A stretch of 64,000 nucleotides of DNA from Gemmatimonadales bacterium UBA7889. Lineage in GTDB: Bacteria > Gemmatimonadota > Gemmatimonadetes > Longimicrobiales > Gaopeijiaceae. Shown here one piece after another: positions 1-8,531 of this stretch. Position 1 is the first letter of the stretch, and the number at the start of each line of letters is the position of its first letter. The DNA is taken from contig DLRL01000029.1 in NCBI GenBank assembly GCA_002501085.1, positions 1-64,000 of the forward strand, in the 5' to 3' direction. A model generated the notes under the pieces. That model saw only the letters and a list, made by a program, of their open reading frames with translations. It was not told the DNA's origin and did no database searches. Position numbers and translations under genes: made by a program.

Positions 1-1929
1 GACCCACTTGCCACGAAGTACAGGGGACGTCCGGTTAGCATGGGAGGTAAGTGTGAGGATGCTTCCGTGTCCGAGAATTCCGCGACGGGTATCATCCGGG
101 TATCGGACCTTACGGAAATGGGTTCCTGTGATTCCCGGAATGCCGTAGTGCTTTGCCAGGGCTTCATTCAAGTACGTGTAGTCCGCGGAATACAACTCAA
201 GCGCGCTGCGATCCTCACGAACAAGACCATTGAAGAACAGTTCGGTCTCCCTGAGCATCGCATCAGCAAGCTGTTGGTAAAAATCCGGGAAAAACAGTCG
301 GTCGGGGTGGACTTTGTCCAAGTCCTCCAAACGGAGCCACTGACTCGCGAACCGTGTCCCTAGAGCCTCTGCCCGCGAATCCTTGAGCATACGTCTGACC
401 TGCGCAGTTAGCCTGATATCGTCAGACAATTCACCTTTTTCGGCGGCGGCCAATAACTCAGTATCTGGCGGAGCGCCCCAAAGGAAAAATGAAAGTCGAG
501 ATGCCAAATCGATGTCGCTTACTGTGTAGCTTTCCCCCGCCTGTACCCCACTCGGTGCTTCTTCAAACCTGAACACGAAGTCAGGACTAGCCAGCATAGC
601 TTCTATCACTGTCCGCATTCCAAGCTCAAACCCCCCGTCGGCAAATCCCAGTTCGTAGAAGGACATCAACCCCTCAAGGTCGGCCTGTGTGAGTGGCCGG
701 CGAAAGGCCTGAGGACCCAGACGGGATATAATTTCTTCCGCACACGCGGGTGCTTCCTCTGGAGTAAGCGGCCGGCAACTGAACACTCGGCGCCGACTCG
801 GAGTCTCTGAAACACCAGTGGGTTCGTGGGGACCTGTGATAGCTAGATCCTTGAGGTGAGCAAGCGCTGTGACTCCATAACCGCTTACCCCAATCTGTCT
901 ATCGCTTAGCGACCACTCATGAGGGGAAACTAAATCCTCCCTGGGTCCCTCAGCTTGTCTCAAGAAAGCGGCGCTCACCCGGTGTGGACCTGCTCGCACA
1001 AAGATCGGGTCACTTTGCATGTTTGCGCCGTTCGGATCCGAGACGTTCATGAAACGATCGACCCAATAAAGTGCGATGCGCTCACCATCGATCGAGATCT
1101 CTATCTGCTCGTCCCTGGAAGTGCCGCCGAAAAATCCCCCGGTCGTAGTATGTTCAAAGGCCATCCTGAATACGTAGTCACCGTCCGCCGGAAAGGTGTG
1201 TATGGCCGAGATTCCACCACGTGTCCCGAATGGTGCGCCCTCTACCCGATCCCACTGGGAAACATATCCCCCATTTGTGAACGTCTTTGAGGATGGGAGA
1301 GCATTCGGATTTCCGACGGCGAGTCGGCTAATCTCGGCGGCAGCACGGAAGTAGGTATCAAGCAACATCGGAGAAAGTATCTGGGCGTCAGCGATATTGT
1401 CGAAATTCGCGCTTTTCGTATCGAGTGGGAGATAATCACCTGCATCAATCTCTAGGTCTAGCAATTCACGAATAGAGCGTCCATACTCCGCCCGGTTCAG
1501 CCTTTGAAAACTGCGTCCTCCCGGGTTTGGGTTGGCACCAGCCGCCTTGTCCAGGCTGGACTCAAGGGCTAGGACGAGTGATAAGAGTGTGTCTCCAACT
1601 GGGCGCCGCGCTCCCGGTGGCGGCATCATCTCCGCTCTCAGTTTCCGGATCATTTTCTCGGACAATTCAGCGCTCATTTCCGGAGCGGAAGCGTCATAGC
1701 CCTCAAGAGACATGTTGCCGGTCATTCTCCGGTCATTATGGCACCGTACACAGTACTGTTCGACCACCTCGGTATGGTCAATAACCGGCTCTGCCATCGT
1801 TTCTTGGGCACCCGCATTTGGATGCACGAACTCAGGCGATGGCTTCAGCAAAGCGGGGGGACCATAAGCCCCACTAGCAATTATGAGAGTGAAACCAAAT
1901 ACAGTAGATACGGTTGCCAGGGTCTTCAT
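1..1929 (-). CDS. DUF1592/PSD1-type cytochrome-like secreted protein, C-terminus cut by window edge
   Basis: The frame is open from an ATG at 1929 to base 1, where it reads GKWV, so the gene is intact but truncated by the window. The N-terminus is a signal peptide (MKTLATVSTVFGFTLIIAS) followed by a class I c-type haem-like motif, QYCVRCHND, near residue 60. Then come blocks typical of the planctomycete-type DUF1587/1595/1592/1588 architecture: FQRLNRAEYGRS, YLPLDTKSANFDNIAD, AFRRPLTQADLEGLMSFYE, ASRLSFFLWG, and LGHGSILTLTSHANRTSPVL. It is a paralogue of the protein encoded at 5867-8299, matching it block for block, and about 170 C-terminal residues (rest of DUF1588, DUF1585) lie outside the window. 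The family is exported and probably redox-active. Its substrate is not established. A DUF1552 partner may follow beyond the left edge. Confidence 0.85.
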   Translation of the reverse strand, partial: MKTLATVSTVFGFTLIIASGAYGPPALLKPSPEFVHPNAGAQETMAEPVIDHTEVVEQYCVRCHNDRRMTGNMSLEGYDASAPEMSAELSEKMIRKLRAEMMPPPGARRPVGDTLLSLVLALESSLDKAAGANPNPGGRSFQRLNRAEYGRSIRELLDLEIDAGDYLPLDTKSANFDNIADAQILSPMLLDTYFRAAAEISRLAVGNPNALPSSKTFTNGGYVSQWDRVEGAPFGTRGGISAIHTFPADGDYVFRMAFEHTTTGGFFGGTSRDEQIEISIDGERIALYWVDRFMNVSDPNGANMQSDPIFVRAGPHRVSAAFLRQAEGPREDLVSPHEWSLSDRQIGVSGYGVTALAHLKDLAITGPHEPTGVSETPSRRRVFSCRPLTPEEAPACAEEIISRLGPQAFRRPLTQADLEGLMSFYELGFADGGFELGMRTVIEAMLASPDFVFRFEEAPSGVQAGESYTVSDIDLASRLSFFLWGAPPDTELLAAAEKGELSDDIRLTAQVRRMLKDSRAEALGTRFASQWLRLEDLDKVHPDRLFFPDFYQQLADAMLRETELFFNGLVREDRSALELYSADYTYLNEALAKHYGIPGITGTHFRKVRYPDDTRRGILGHGSILTLTSHANRTSPVLRGKWV

Positions 1930-1989
1930 CTATGTCTTCTTGCAGTCCTTTTTCTGAGAGATCTTGTTTATTCGCATCAATCCCTACCA

Positions 1990-1995
1990 ATTATA
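1990..1995 (-). promoter_or_regulatory. Candidate -10 element for the left-edge DUF1592 gene
   Basis: Read on the minus strand this is a perfect TATAAT. The best-spaced -35 (AACTGA or TAACTG, around 2013-2019) is poor, so only the -10 is convincing. A start here would give a 5' leader of roughly 50 bases before the ATG at 1929. Confidence 0.35.
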
Positions 1996-2102
1996 CTATA
2001 GGAAAGTCGGATTCAGTTAGCCACAAGAACGGCCTGAAAGAGTAGAAAATTCGATCATAGAGAGATAGATAGTTTATGAATGTCGGGGAAAGAACGAAAT
2101 CG

Positions 2103-2125
2103 GCTGTGGGGGGAGTCCCCACAGC
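2103..2125. other. Strong 9-bp hairpin without a T-tract
   Basis: GCTGTGGGG at 2103-2111 pairs perfectly with CCCCACAGC at 2117-2125 around a 5-base loop. Neither strand has a downstream U-run, so it is not a typical intrinsic terminator. It lies about 125 bases upstream of the DUF4168 gene and could be a leader structure or protein site. Confidence 0.5.
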
Positions 2126-2251
2126 TGGTCTGTGATTTCACCCCACTGCCTTTCGAGGAAGGCTGCAGCATGATTCTCAATCCGCCAACCTACGAGTAGG
2201 CTCGGAGAATACATAATTAGCATTCAAAACCAGAAGGCTTATCGTTTCAGC

Positions 2252-2620
2252 ATGGCTTCGGCAATCGTGTTATCGCTAGGTCTATGGGCGCCCCCATTCC
2301 TGTCAGCCCAGAACCAGGAACTCCCGCAAGTTACGACCGACCGTATGACCATTTTCGTTCAAGCTCACATAGTAATCAACGAGCAACGGGACGACTTTCA
2401 CGCGGAGCTCGGCCGTACGCACGAACTTCAGGAGCGTGAACGCATACGAGCCCTCTTTCAGGAAGGGATTCAAGGGATTCTCGCTGAAAGCGAGATAACC
2501 CAGCTCGAATACGACGAAATCACGCTCGTGATCAGCATTGATGAAGAACAGCGCTTAATTTTTGAGCGTATGCTAGAAGAACTCTCTAGCGGCGAAGGTT
2601 CGGGCCAGCGGACCGACTAG
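2252..2620 (+). CDS. DUF4168-like small exported protein
   Basis: The protein has 122 residues and opens with a hydrophobic export signal that ends near FLSAQ. The mature part is mainly charged helix. Its C-terminal pattern, GILAESEITQLEYDEITLVI followed by RLIFERMLEEL, resembles DUF4168, a family of small helical exported proteins of unknown role. The ATG at 2252 leaves no basic residue before the hydrophobic core. The frame stays open upstream and reads KAYRFS just before this Met, so the true start may be a non-ATG codon a little earlier. The gene converges on the ankyrin gene with 4 bases between stops and appears monocistronic. Confidence 0.6.
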   Translation: MASAIVLSLGLWAPPFLSAQNQELPQVTTDRMTIFVQAHIVINEQRDDFHAELGRTHELQERERIRALFQEGIQGILAESEITQLEYDEITLVISIDEEQRLIFERMLEELSSGEGSGQRTD

Positions 2621-2624
2621 GCTA

Positions 2625-4424
2625 TCAGCAAGACAAGCAGTTGTGATTGTTCTTAGCACCCAGGCTTTCCAGCAACGAGATTGTCTCCGGGAATGGACTG
2701 ATCCGTTGCTGTGGACCGTTCGCCATATCAACCGTTGTCTGCCCTCGGCGGCTAATAAACGTCACATCAGCACCTTGCTGGACCAGGTAATGGATAAGTT
2801 CGTTGTCACCGCGAGCTGCTGCATGATGAACCGGACTGTAGCCGTTATGGTCCCTAGCGTTTACATCTACCCCTAGTTCTCCGACCAAGTACTTCACCGC
2901 AGGTACCCAACCATCTGGCACATGCCGATGTGAATTGCCTGCATATCCCTCTCCATATCCGACCCCACTTGCAGCGTGGATAGGAAATACTCCTGGACCG
3001 CCCTCAGGAACAGGTGCTAACCCCGAAGGATCTTCGCTCGAACTGGCCCCACCACGTCCACCACGTCCACGACCAGGTGGTTTCAGTGTTGGAACCCCGT
3101 ACTCTGCCCCGTACTCCACAAGAAGCTTCATCGCGTCGACATCGGTGGCGTAAGCTGCACGCCAGAAAGGAGTTGCACCAATTGTGTTCACTCGGAGCAG
3201 GTCGAAAGTGTAGGACATGTACCAAATATGCTTCCTGAGCCTGACGTTCGGATCTACACCAGCTTCTAACAGCCTCTTCATCACATCTAGGTACGTCGCA
3301 TCCTGCTGACGATACGCGTGCTGTTGAGGATAACGGGATTTGGGTGCCCAGTGTGTGTTCAGGGACGAAAAGAGTGGTGTTGCACCAGCATCGCTAGCGA
3401 GTGTCGGGTCCGCACCGCGATCAAGGAGTAGCAGCGCTAGATCAAAGTGCCCGTTTATTGTTGCCATTAAGATCGAGCTAGTGCGGTCTCCGTCGCTTAC
3501 CTGATTGATGTCCGCTCCGAAATCCACAAGAGCGAGTACAATATCCACGTGACCTTCGCGTACCGCATGGAGTAGCGGTGTAAGCCCTCCCTGCCTGCCT
3601 ACCAACTCCGTGTAACCAAGTGGGGCCTCCAACTGAGCACCCGGTTGCTCTTCCCGCTCTGGGGCATCCGACACACTCGTCAGGGAGCGCTGAACTTGTT
3701 GGGCTGCCTGCACTGCTGCCCGCACCTGGCTGGGCTCTGGCCGCCAACTAGGCCCTCCCATTGCTGCAGATTTGAAGGCCTCCAGCATTTCGTTACGAAC
3801 CGCGCGCGCCGTTCGGTCTACCTCATCTAGCACAGGAATGTCGACGACCTTCGTCGTCAGTGAAGCATCAGCTCCATTCGAGAGCAACACATGCACGACA
3901 TCCAGATGACCAGCTGAAGATGCAAAAATTAAAGGTGTTTGGCCCCAAGTCGATTCACGTACATCTACATCCACACCATGGGCTATTAAAGAAGACGTCA
4001 ACCCAACCTCTCCGGCAGCTGCAGCGAAGTGGAGTGGGGTAACCTTACCCGTCTCGGTTTCAGCTCGTGGATCAGCGCCTCCCTCAAGGAGACTCGAGGC
4101 AACCCCTCTGGAACCCTTCCTCGTCGCCAAATGAAGAGGGGTATAACCGCCTATACGCGTCACAGCCTCAAGGTTTGCACCAGCTGCGACAAGCAGCGAA
4201 CTCATTTCTGTATGCGCGTTTTCTGCGGCCCAGTGGAGCGCGGTCATACCATCTGCGTGAGCAGCGTTCACATCTGCTCCCCCACTCAAAAGCAAGCGCA
4301 CCTCGTCGAGATCCCCCATCATCGCTGCATCGGCGACTGGTGAATCTCCGGGTGTGCCTGCAAGAATCAGCAAGCTAAAGCATAGTAAGCCCACAACCTT
4401 CAGACTTACGTCACGCCCTATCAA
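2625..4424 (-). CDS. Secreted ankyrin-repeat protein
   Basis: The protein has about 599 residues: a signal peptide (core VVGLLCFSLLILAG), then roughly ten to twelve ankyrin repeats in blocks. Clear ones carry TALHWAAENAH, TPLHLATRKG, TPLHFAAAAG, TPLIFASSAGH and SPVHHAAARGD with helix-turn GADVN/GADP signatures. Between them are a Pro/Gln-rich linker (about 240-290) and a Gly/Arg-rich, PEGGPG-containing insert near 450-480. The C-terminus ends in a CxxC (CLSC). I chose the TTG at 4424 because AAGGAG lies 6 bases upstream and overlaps the stop of the DUF1552 gene. An in-frame Met further upstream would sit inside that gene and has no export signal. It is the last gene of the DUF1592-DUF1552-ankyrin operon and probably scaffolds that exported complex (inference). 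Confidence 0.8.
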   Translation of the reverse strand: MIGRDVSLKVVGLLCFSLLILAGTPGDSPVADAAMMGDLDEVRLLLSGGADVNAAHADGMTALHWAAENAHTEMSSLLVAAGANLEAVTRIGGYTPLHLATRKGSRGVASSLLEGGADPRAETETGKVTPLHFAAAAGEVGLTSSLIAHGVDVDVRESTWGQTPLIFASSAGHLDVVHVLLSNGADASLTTKVVDIPVLDEVDRTARAVRNEMLEAFKSAAMGGPSWRPEPSQVRAAVQAAQQVQRSLTSVSDAPEREEQPGAQLEAPLGYTELVGRQGGLTPLLHAVREGHVDIVLALVDFGADINQVSDGDRTSSILMATINGHFDLALLLLDRGADPTLASDAGATPLFSSLNTHWAPKSRYPQQHAYRQQDATYLDVMKRLLEAGVDPNVRLRKHIWYMSYTFDLLRVNTIGATPFWRAAYATDVDAMKLLVEYGAEYGVPTLKPPGRGRGGRGGASSSEDPSGLAPVPEGGPGVFPIHAASGVGYGEGYAGNSHRHVPDGWVPAVKYLVGELGVDVNARDHNGYSPVHHAAARGDNELIHYLVQQGADVTFISRRGQTTVDMANGPQQRISPFPETISLLESLGAKNNHNCLSC

Positions 4425-4430
4425 TGCTCG

Positions 4431-4436
4431 CTCCTT
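4431..4436 (-). promoter_or_regulatory. Ribosome binding site fixing a TTG start of the ankyrin gene
   Basis: On the minus strand this reads AAGGAG, 6 bases before TTG at 4424. It overlaps the TAA stop of the preceding DUF1552 gene, which implies translational coupling of the two. Confidence 0.65.
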
Positions 4437-5847
4437 AGTTGTTAGTAGACAAAGGGACCGGCATCGACAATGATAACTCCCCACTGCTGTCTCCGAAGTT
4501 CTCCAAGTCATCAACCCCGAGATCATGGAGCAAGCTCAGCATTACGTTGGCCATTGGGGTCCCGTCCGGAGCTTTTAAGTGAAGATTTCCAGGGTTGTGC
4601 CCCCCTGCACCCCCGAGAACGGTCAAGGGGCAACGTCGGTGGTTGTGGAGATTTCCGTCCGCCATCGGTGACCCATAGATGATCATCGTGTTGTCCAGCA
4701 GATTACCGTCGGCTTCTTCAACGCTCGCGAGGTTGTTCAAGAGGTAGGGGAGTAGGCTCGTGTGGTACTTGTTGATCTTAAAGAACTCAAGAATTGCCTC
4801 CTCACGTCCTCCGTGGTGTGAAGCTCCATGGAACGGCCGATCAGTGCCGCTCTCCGGATACACACGACCAGAAGCGTCCCGACCAGTCTTGAAGGAAAAC
4901 ACACGAGTAACGTCTGACGCAAAAGCAAGAACCTGAAGGTCAAACATCAGCTTGACGTGCTCTTCAAAAGAGTCGGGCACACCCGCAGGAGACTCAGGTA
5001 GCTCGCGAGATTCTCCATTCATGTTCCGGGCTTCAATTGTCTGGATACGTCGCTCCAATTCACGAACGTTGTCCAGATAACGGTCCAACCTAGCGTGGTC
5101 CGTGGGTCCTAAATCTTTCCTAAGAAAAGCAATTTCTTCCGTGATCCAATCAAGAATACTCTTATTCGTCTTCCTACGAGCTGCGCGTTCTTCTGCAGTC
5201 CCACCTGCCCCGAATAGCATCTCAAACGCCACACGAGGATCCCGGATCATTGGGAGTGGTTCACTCGGTGATGCCCAGCTTATCGAATCTGTATAGGCAC
5301 AGGCGTAGCCATAAGCGCACCCACCAGATTGATCTACCGGTTCAATACACAGCTGCATTGACGGAATCGATGTATCCTGACCGAATCGCTGCGCACACAG
5401 TTGATCAAAAGATGTTCCCGCGTAAAGGTCTGAGCCCCTGGTTTGCTTTGGGTGAGACTGGGTGAGATAGACTGCACTCGATCGGAAGTGGTCACCCCCA
5501 ATCTCGGGCGGCTCGAATGCCTCAGCCATCTTTACGTCAGTGTTACTAATAATCGTCAAATAGTCGCGGAAAGACTCGAGAGGGCTAAGTGCACTTGGCG
5601 CTAAGTCAAAATCACGCCCAACCTGGGCAGGGGACCATAAGTTTTGGGTAGCACCCCACTCGTTACATCCAGCGGCTCCATGGACCATCTCAATTGCGAT
5701 CACACGGGTTGGATCTACCTCCGGCAACGCCTTCGACCACACTCTACCAGCTGGGACCATGGCATCCAGAAAAGGTAAGGCCATCGAAGCACCGACACCT
5801 TTCATGAATGTACGGCGCGGTATCTGCTTTCCCGTGACAAAATTCAT
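4435..5847 (-). CDS. DUF1552 protein with Tat-type signal
   Basis: The protein has 470 residues. It begins with a twin-arginine signal, PRRTFMKGVGASMALPFLDA, typical of DUF1552 proteins. The rest follows the family, which resembles sulfatase/DUF1501-type exported proteins: an early EMVHGAAGCNEWGA block, TIISNTDV, RRKTNKSILDWI, RLDRYLDNVRELERRIQ, FSFKTGRDASGR, GASHHGG, and near the end NTMIIYGSPMADGNLHNHRR then LTVLGGAGG. The family's reaction is not established. It follows the DUF1592 gene after 19 bases, and these two families occur together widely in PVC bacteria, Acidobacteriota and myxobacteria, so they probably act as one exported unit. Confidence 0.88.
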   Translation of the reverse strand: MNFVTGKQIPRRTFMKGVGASMALPFLDAMVPAGRVWSKALPEVDPTRVIAIEMVHGAAGCNEWGATQNLWSPAQVGRDFDLAPSALSPLESFRDYLTIISNTDVKMAEAFEPPEIGGDHFRSSAVYLTQSHPKQTRGSDLYAGTSFDQLCAQRFGQDTSIPSMQLCIEPVDQSGGCAYGYACAYTDSISWASPSEPLPMIRDPRVAFEMLFGAGGTAEERAARRKTNKSILDWITEEIAFLRKDLGPTDHARLDRYLDNVRELERRIQTIEARNMNGESRELPESPAGVPDSFEEHVKLMFDLQVLAFASDVTRVFSFKTGRDASGRVYPESGTDRPFHGASHHGGREEAILEFFKINKYHTSLLPYLLNNLASVEEADGNLLDNTMIIYGSPMADGNLHNHRRCPLTVLGGAGGHNPGNLHLKAPDGTPMANVMLSLLHDLGVDDLENFGDSSGELSLSMPVPLSTNN

Positions 5848-5866
5848 ATAGCTCGTCTCCTCACAT

Positions 5867-8299
5867 CTAATTTGGCAGATCTTGCAGCTGATTGTCGACT
5901 ACACTTGCCACTTGCTGAACCTGAAACGCCTCGCTTTCAACTACCCCCAGAATAAAAGCGGACATTCTGTATCCCTCGGTAGCAGCAGCCCGGGTTATCG
6001 ATCGAACAGTTGGCTGATCATAGTATTCTACCCTTCTTCCCAGGGCGTACGCCATCAAATTTTCAGTAAATGTCCGAATTAGGGGTATCGGCCGCTTCAA
6101 GAGAGCATCCTTAAGCTCCTTTGGATTTGAAATAGGCGTACCATCGTAGAGCTCGCCTCTAGTGTCGAGGGGTACGCCATTCTCTCGTATCCGCCACCGG
6201 CCCGTGACATCAAAGTTGTCTAGTGCGAGACCAATTGGATCAATAAACCTGTGACAGGAATTACAGGTAGGACTTGTTCTGTGTAGCTCCATACGTTCAC
6301 GAGTGGTCAACATCCTTCCCGCTTCAGAGCCTTCAGTTTCCTCAAGGTCTGGAACTCCTGGTGGAGGAGGCGGTGGCGGAGATCCAAGAAGAACCTCCAT
6401 CACCCACTTACCGCGAAGCACAGGTGACGTGCGATTGGCGTTAGAAGTCAGCGTAAGCACGCTTCCATGCCCCAGCACTCCTCTCCTGTGATCATCCGGA
6501 TATACAATCCGACGGAAATTATTACCCACAACGCCTGCGATACCGTAGTGCCGAGCCAACCGCTCGTTTACGAATGTGTAGTCCGCTGAATAGAGGTCTA
6601 AAATACTCCTATCCTCACGTACTAAATAGTTGAACAACAGCTCGGTCTCTTGCCGCATTGCTTCTGCAAGCTGTTGATCGAAATCAGGGAACCAGAATTG
6701 ATCAGGATGGACCTTATCAAGGTCCTGTAAGCGAAGCCACTGCCCTGCGAACCTCGAGCCAAGAGACTCAGCACGCCTATCGCTCAGCATCCTAAGGACT
6801 TGATTCTTAAGCTCTTCCGGATCAGAGAGTTCCCCTCGCTCAGCCACTCCCAGCAGTTCGGGGTCAGGCGCGGTTCCCCACAGGAAGAAAGAAAGTCGTG
6901 ACGCTAAATCGACGTCATTAATTCGATAGCTTTCTCCCGGCTGCATGTTCGGAGGAGCTTCTTCAAAACGGAATACGAAGTGAGGACTTGCTAGAATCGC
7001 TTGAAGTGCGGTACGGATTCCAACCTCGAAACCACCACTCGCACCTTCCTCATAAAACGACATTAGGAATTCAAGATCCCGTTCATTAAGCGGTCTTCGG
7101 TATGCTCGTCTGGCTAGTCCGGAGATAATCTCCTCAGCGCAAGGATATGCCTCATCAGCCAAAGTAGGACGACAGGTAAAAACATTCTCCCGAATCGGCG
7201 ATTCAGAGACACCAGTAACCTTGCTCGGACCTGAAATGATCAGGTCGCGGACATGCGGTAGAAGAGTCAAACCATAACCACTGATACCGGTATGACGATC
7301 AGCAAGAGACCAGTCATGTGGGGACATCAGGTCCTCCACTGGTCCTTCTGTTCTCCGGATGAAAGCAGCTGTCACACGTTGTGGTCCGGCACGCACAAAG
7401 ATCGGATCAGTCCGCATCGAAATGCCTTCGGGATCGGATATGCGCATCCATTGATCTAGATCCAAGAGTGCAGCTCGTGATCCATTCACAGAGACCTCGA
7501 CCTGCTCGAATCTCATGATCTGGCCAACAAAACCGTCACCGGTCGTGGTATGTTCAAAAGCAATCCGGAAAATATACTCTCCGTCTGCTGGGAACGTATG
7601 CACGACGGACACGCCCCCTCGTGTACCAAATGGCGCACCAGGAACCCGTTCTGTCTGAGAGCGGTAGCCGGAAACGTTGTAGGTATGCTCAGCCGGTCTT
7701 GCATTGGGGTCACCCAAAGCGAGGCGGCTGATATCTGCTGCCGCATTCAGATAGGCATCGAGTAGTGTTGGGGACAGAAACTGCACGTCAGCGATGTTGT
7801 CGAAATTTTCACTCTTGGTATCAAGGGGTAGGTATGCTCCCGCATCAACTTTGAGACCAAGTAAATCATGGACTGCACTCTCATATTCCGACCGATTAAG
7901 GCGCTGGAACGTCCGGCCACCTGGGTTGGGACTACGTGCGGCAAATCCATCCATATGTGTCTCAAGTTCTTCAGCTAGAACTCGGAGAGTGTCGCCCGCT
8001 GGACGCCTCGCACCCGGGGGGGGCATCATCCCGGCACGGACCTTCCTGATCATTTTCTCAGCTAGCTCTGCATTGTCTTCAGCGGTGGCCAAATCGAACT
8101 GCTCAAGAGTCATATTTCCCCGCAATGCGCTGTCATTATGACAACGTACGCAATACTGCTGGATGACATCATTACTTGAGGCCTGGCCTCCTTGGACTAT
8201 TGGGATGGGAAGATCAACTCGCTCAGTCTCTATGTAATGCTCTCCCACAGAGGCGAGTAGCACCCCGAGCATTGCTGATAGCACGGTGAGTATCTTCAT
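5867..8299 (-). CDS. DUF1592/PSD1-type secreted cytochrome-like protein
   Basis: This is the full-length paralogue of the left-edge gene, about 810 residues. Order: signal peptide (MKILTVLSAMLGVLLAS), haem-like QYCVRCHND near residue 50, DUF1587 (FQRLNRSEYESAVHDLLGL), a carbohydrate-binding-like sandwich (about 200-330), DUF1595 (RRAYRRPLNERDLEFLMSFY), DUF1592 (ASRLSFFLWGTAPDPELL), DUF1588 with a polyproline run and a second CxxCH (TCNSCHRFIDP), and DUF1585 at the C-terminus (RTFTENLMAYALGRRVEYYD). Two CxxCH motifs suggest c-type haem attachment after export. An alternative ATG lies three codons upstream at 8308. I prefer 8299 because GGGG precedes it and it gives a normal signal peptide. It heads the operon with DUF1552 and the ankyrin protein. 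Confidence 0.9.
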   Translation of the reverse strand: MKILTVLSAMLGVLLASVGEHYIETERVDLPIPIVQGGQASSNDVIQQYCVRCHNDSALRGNMTLEQFDLATAEDNAELAEKMIRKVRAGMMPPPGARRPAGDTLRVLAEELETHMDGFAARSPNPGGRTFQRLNRSEYESAVHDLLGLKVDAGAYLPLDTKSENFDNIADVQFLSPTLLDAYLNAAADISRLALGDPNARPAEHTYNVSGYRSQTERVPGAPFGTRGGVSVVHTFPADGEYIFRIAFEHTTTGDGFVGQIMRFEQVEVSVNGSRAALLDLDQWMRISDPEGISMRTDPIFVRAGPQRVTAAFIRRTEGPVEDLMSPHDWSLADRHTGISGYGLTLLPHVRDLIISGPSKVTGVSESPIRENVFTCRPTLADEAYPCAEEIISGLARRAYRRPLNERDLEFLMSFYEEGASGGFEVGIRTALQAILASPHFVFRFEEAPPNMQPGESYRINDVDLASRLSFFLWGTAPDPELLGVAERGELSDPEELKNQVLRMLSDRRAESLGSRFAGQWLRLQDLDKVHPDQFWFPDFDQQLAEAMRQETELLFNYLVREDRSILDLYSADYTFVNERLARHYGIAGVVGNNFRRIVYPDDHRRGVLGHGSVLTLTSNANRTSPVLRGKWVMEVLLGSPPPPPPPGVPDLEETEGSEAGRMLTTRERMELHRTSPTCNSCHRFIDPIGLALDNFDVTGRWRIRENGVPLDTRGELYDGTPISNPKELKDALLKRPIPLIRTFTENLMAYALGRRVEYYDQPTVRSITRAAATEGYRMSAFILGVVESEAFQVQQVASVVDNQLQDLPN

Positions 8300-8531
8300 G
8301 GTCCCCATCTTTCGTGTGTGATTCTATTCCTATATTTCGTTGAAATGCCCACGGCAAATCACCCTTGGCTTGGGCGGAGCTCACCAGCAATAATGACTAA
8401 ATAAGATGAACTCGCCACCCCCAAGGAGCCAGTCTAACAACAATTCAAGGTGTCTCTGGAATGCTTATATTTAATCATCCACCAGACGAAGCCCCTTGCC
8501 ACCAACTGCAGTTTCGAAGTAAGGTCGGATT

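Larger units (their letters stand above)
1930..2251. other. Divergent intergenic region with promoter and hairpin
   Basis: This 322-base gap separates two divergently transcribed genes. It holds a minus-strand -10-like TATAAT (1990-1995), about 55 bases before the DUF1592 start. It also holds a perfect 9-bp hairpin (2103-2125). I see no tRNA, no further ORF with a ribosome binding site and no repeats. Confidence 0.6.

Noticed and set aside
1..1929. Left-edge DUF1592 gene taken as a pseudogene because no closed ORF is seen
   Set aside because: The frame was followed from the ATG at 1929 to base 1 at both ends and mid-gene without a stop. It is simply cut by the window.
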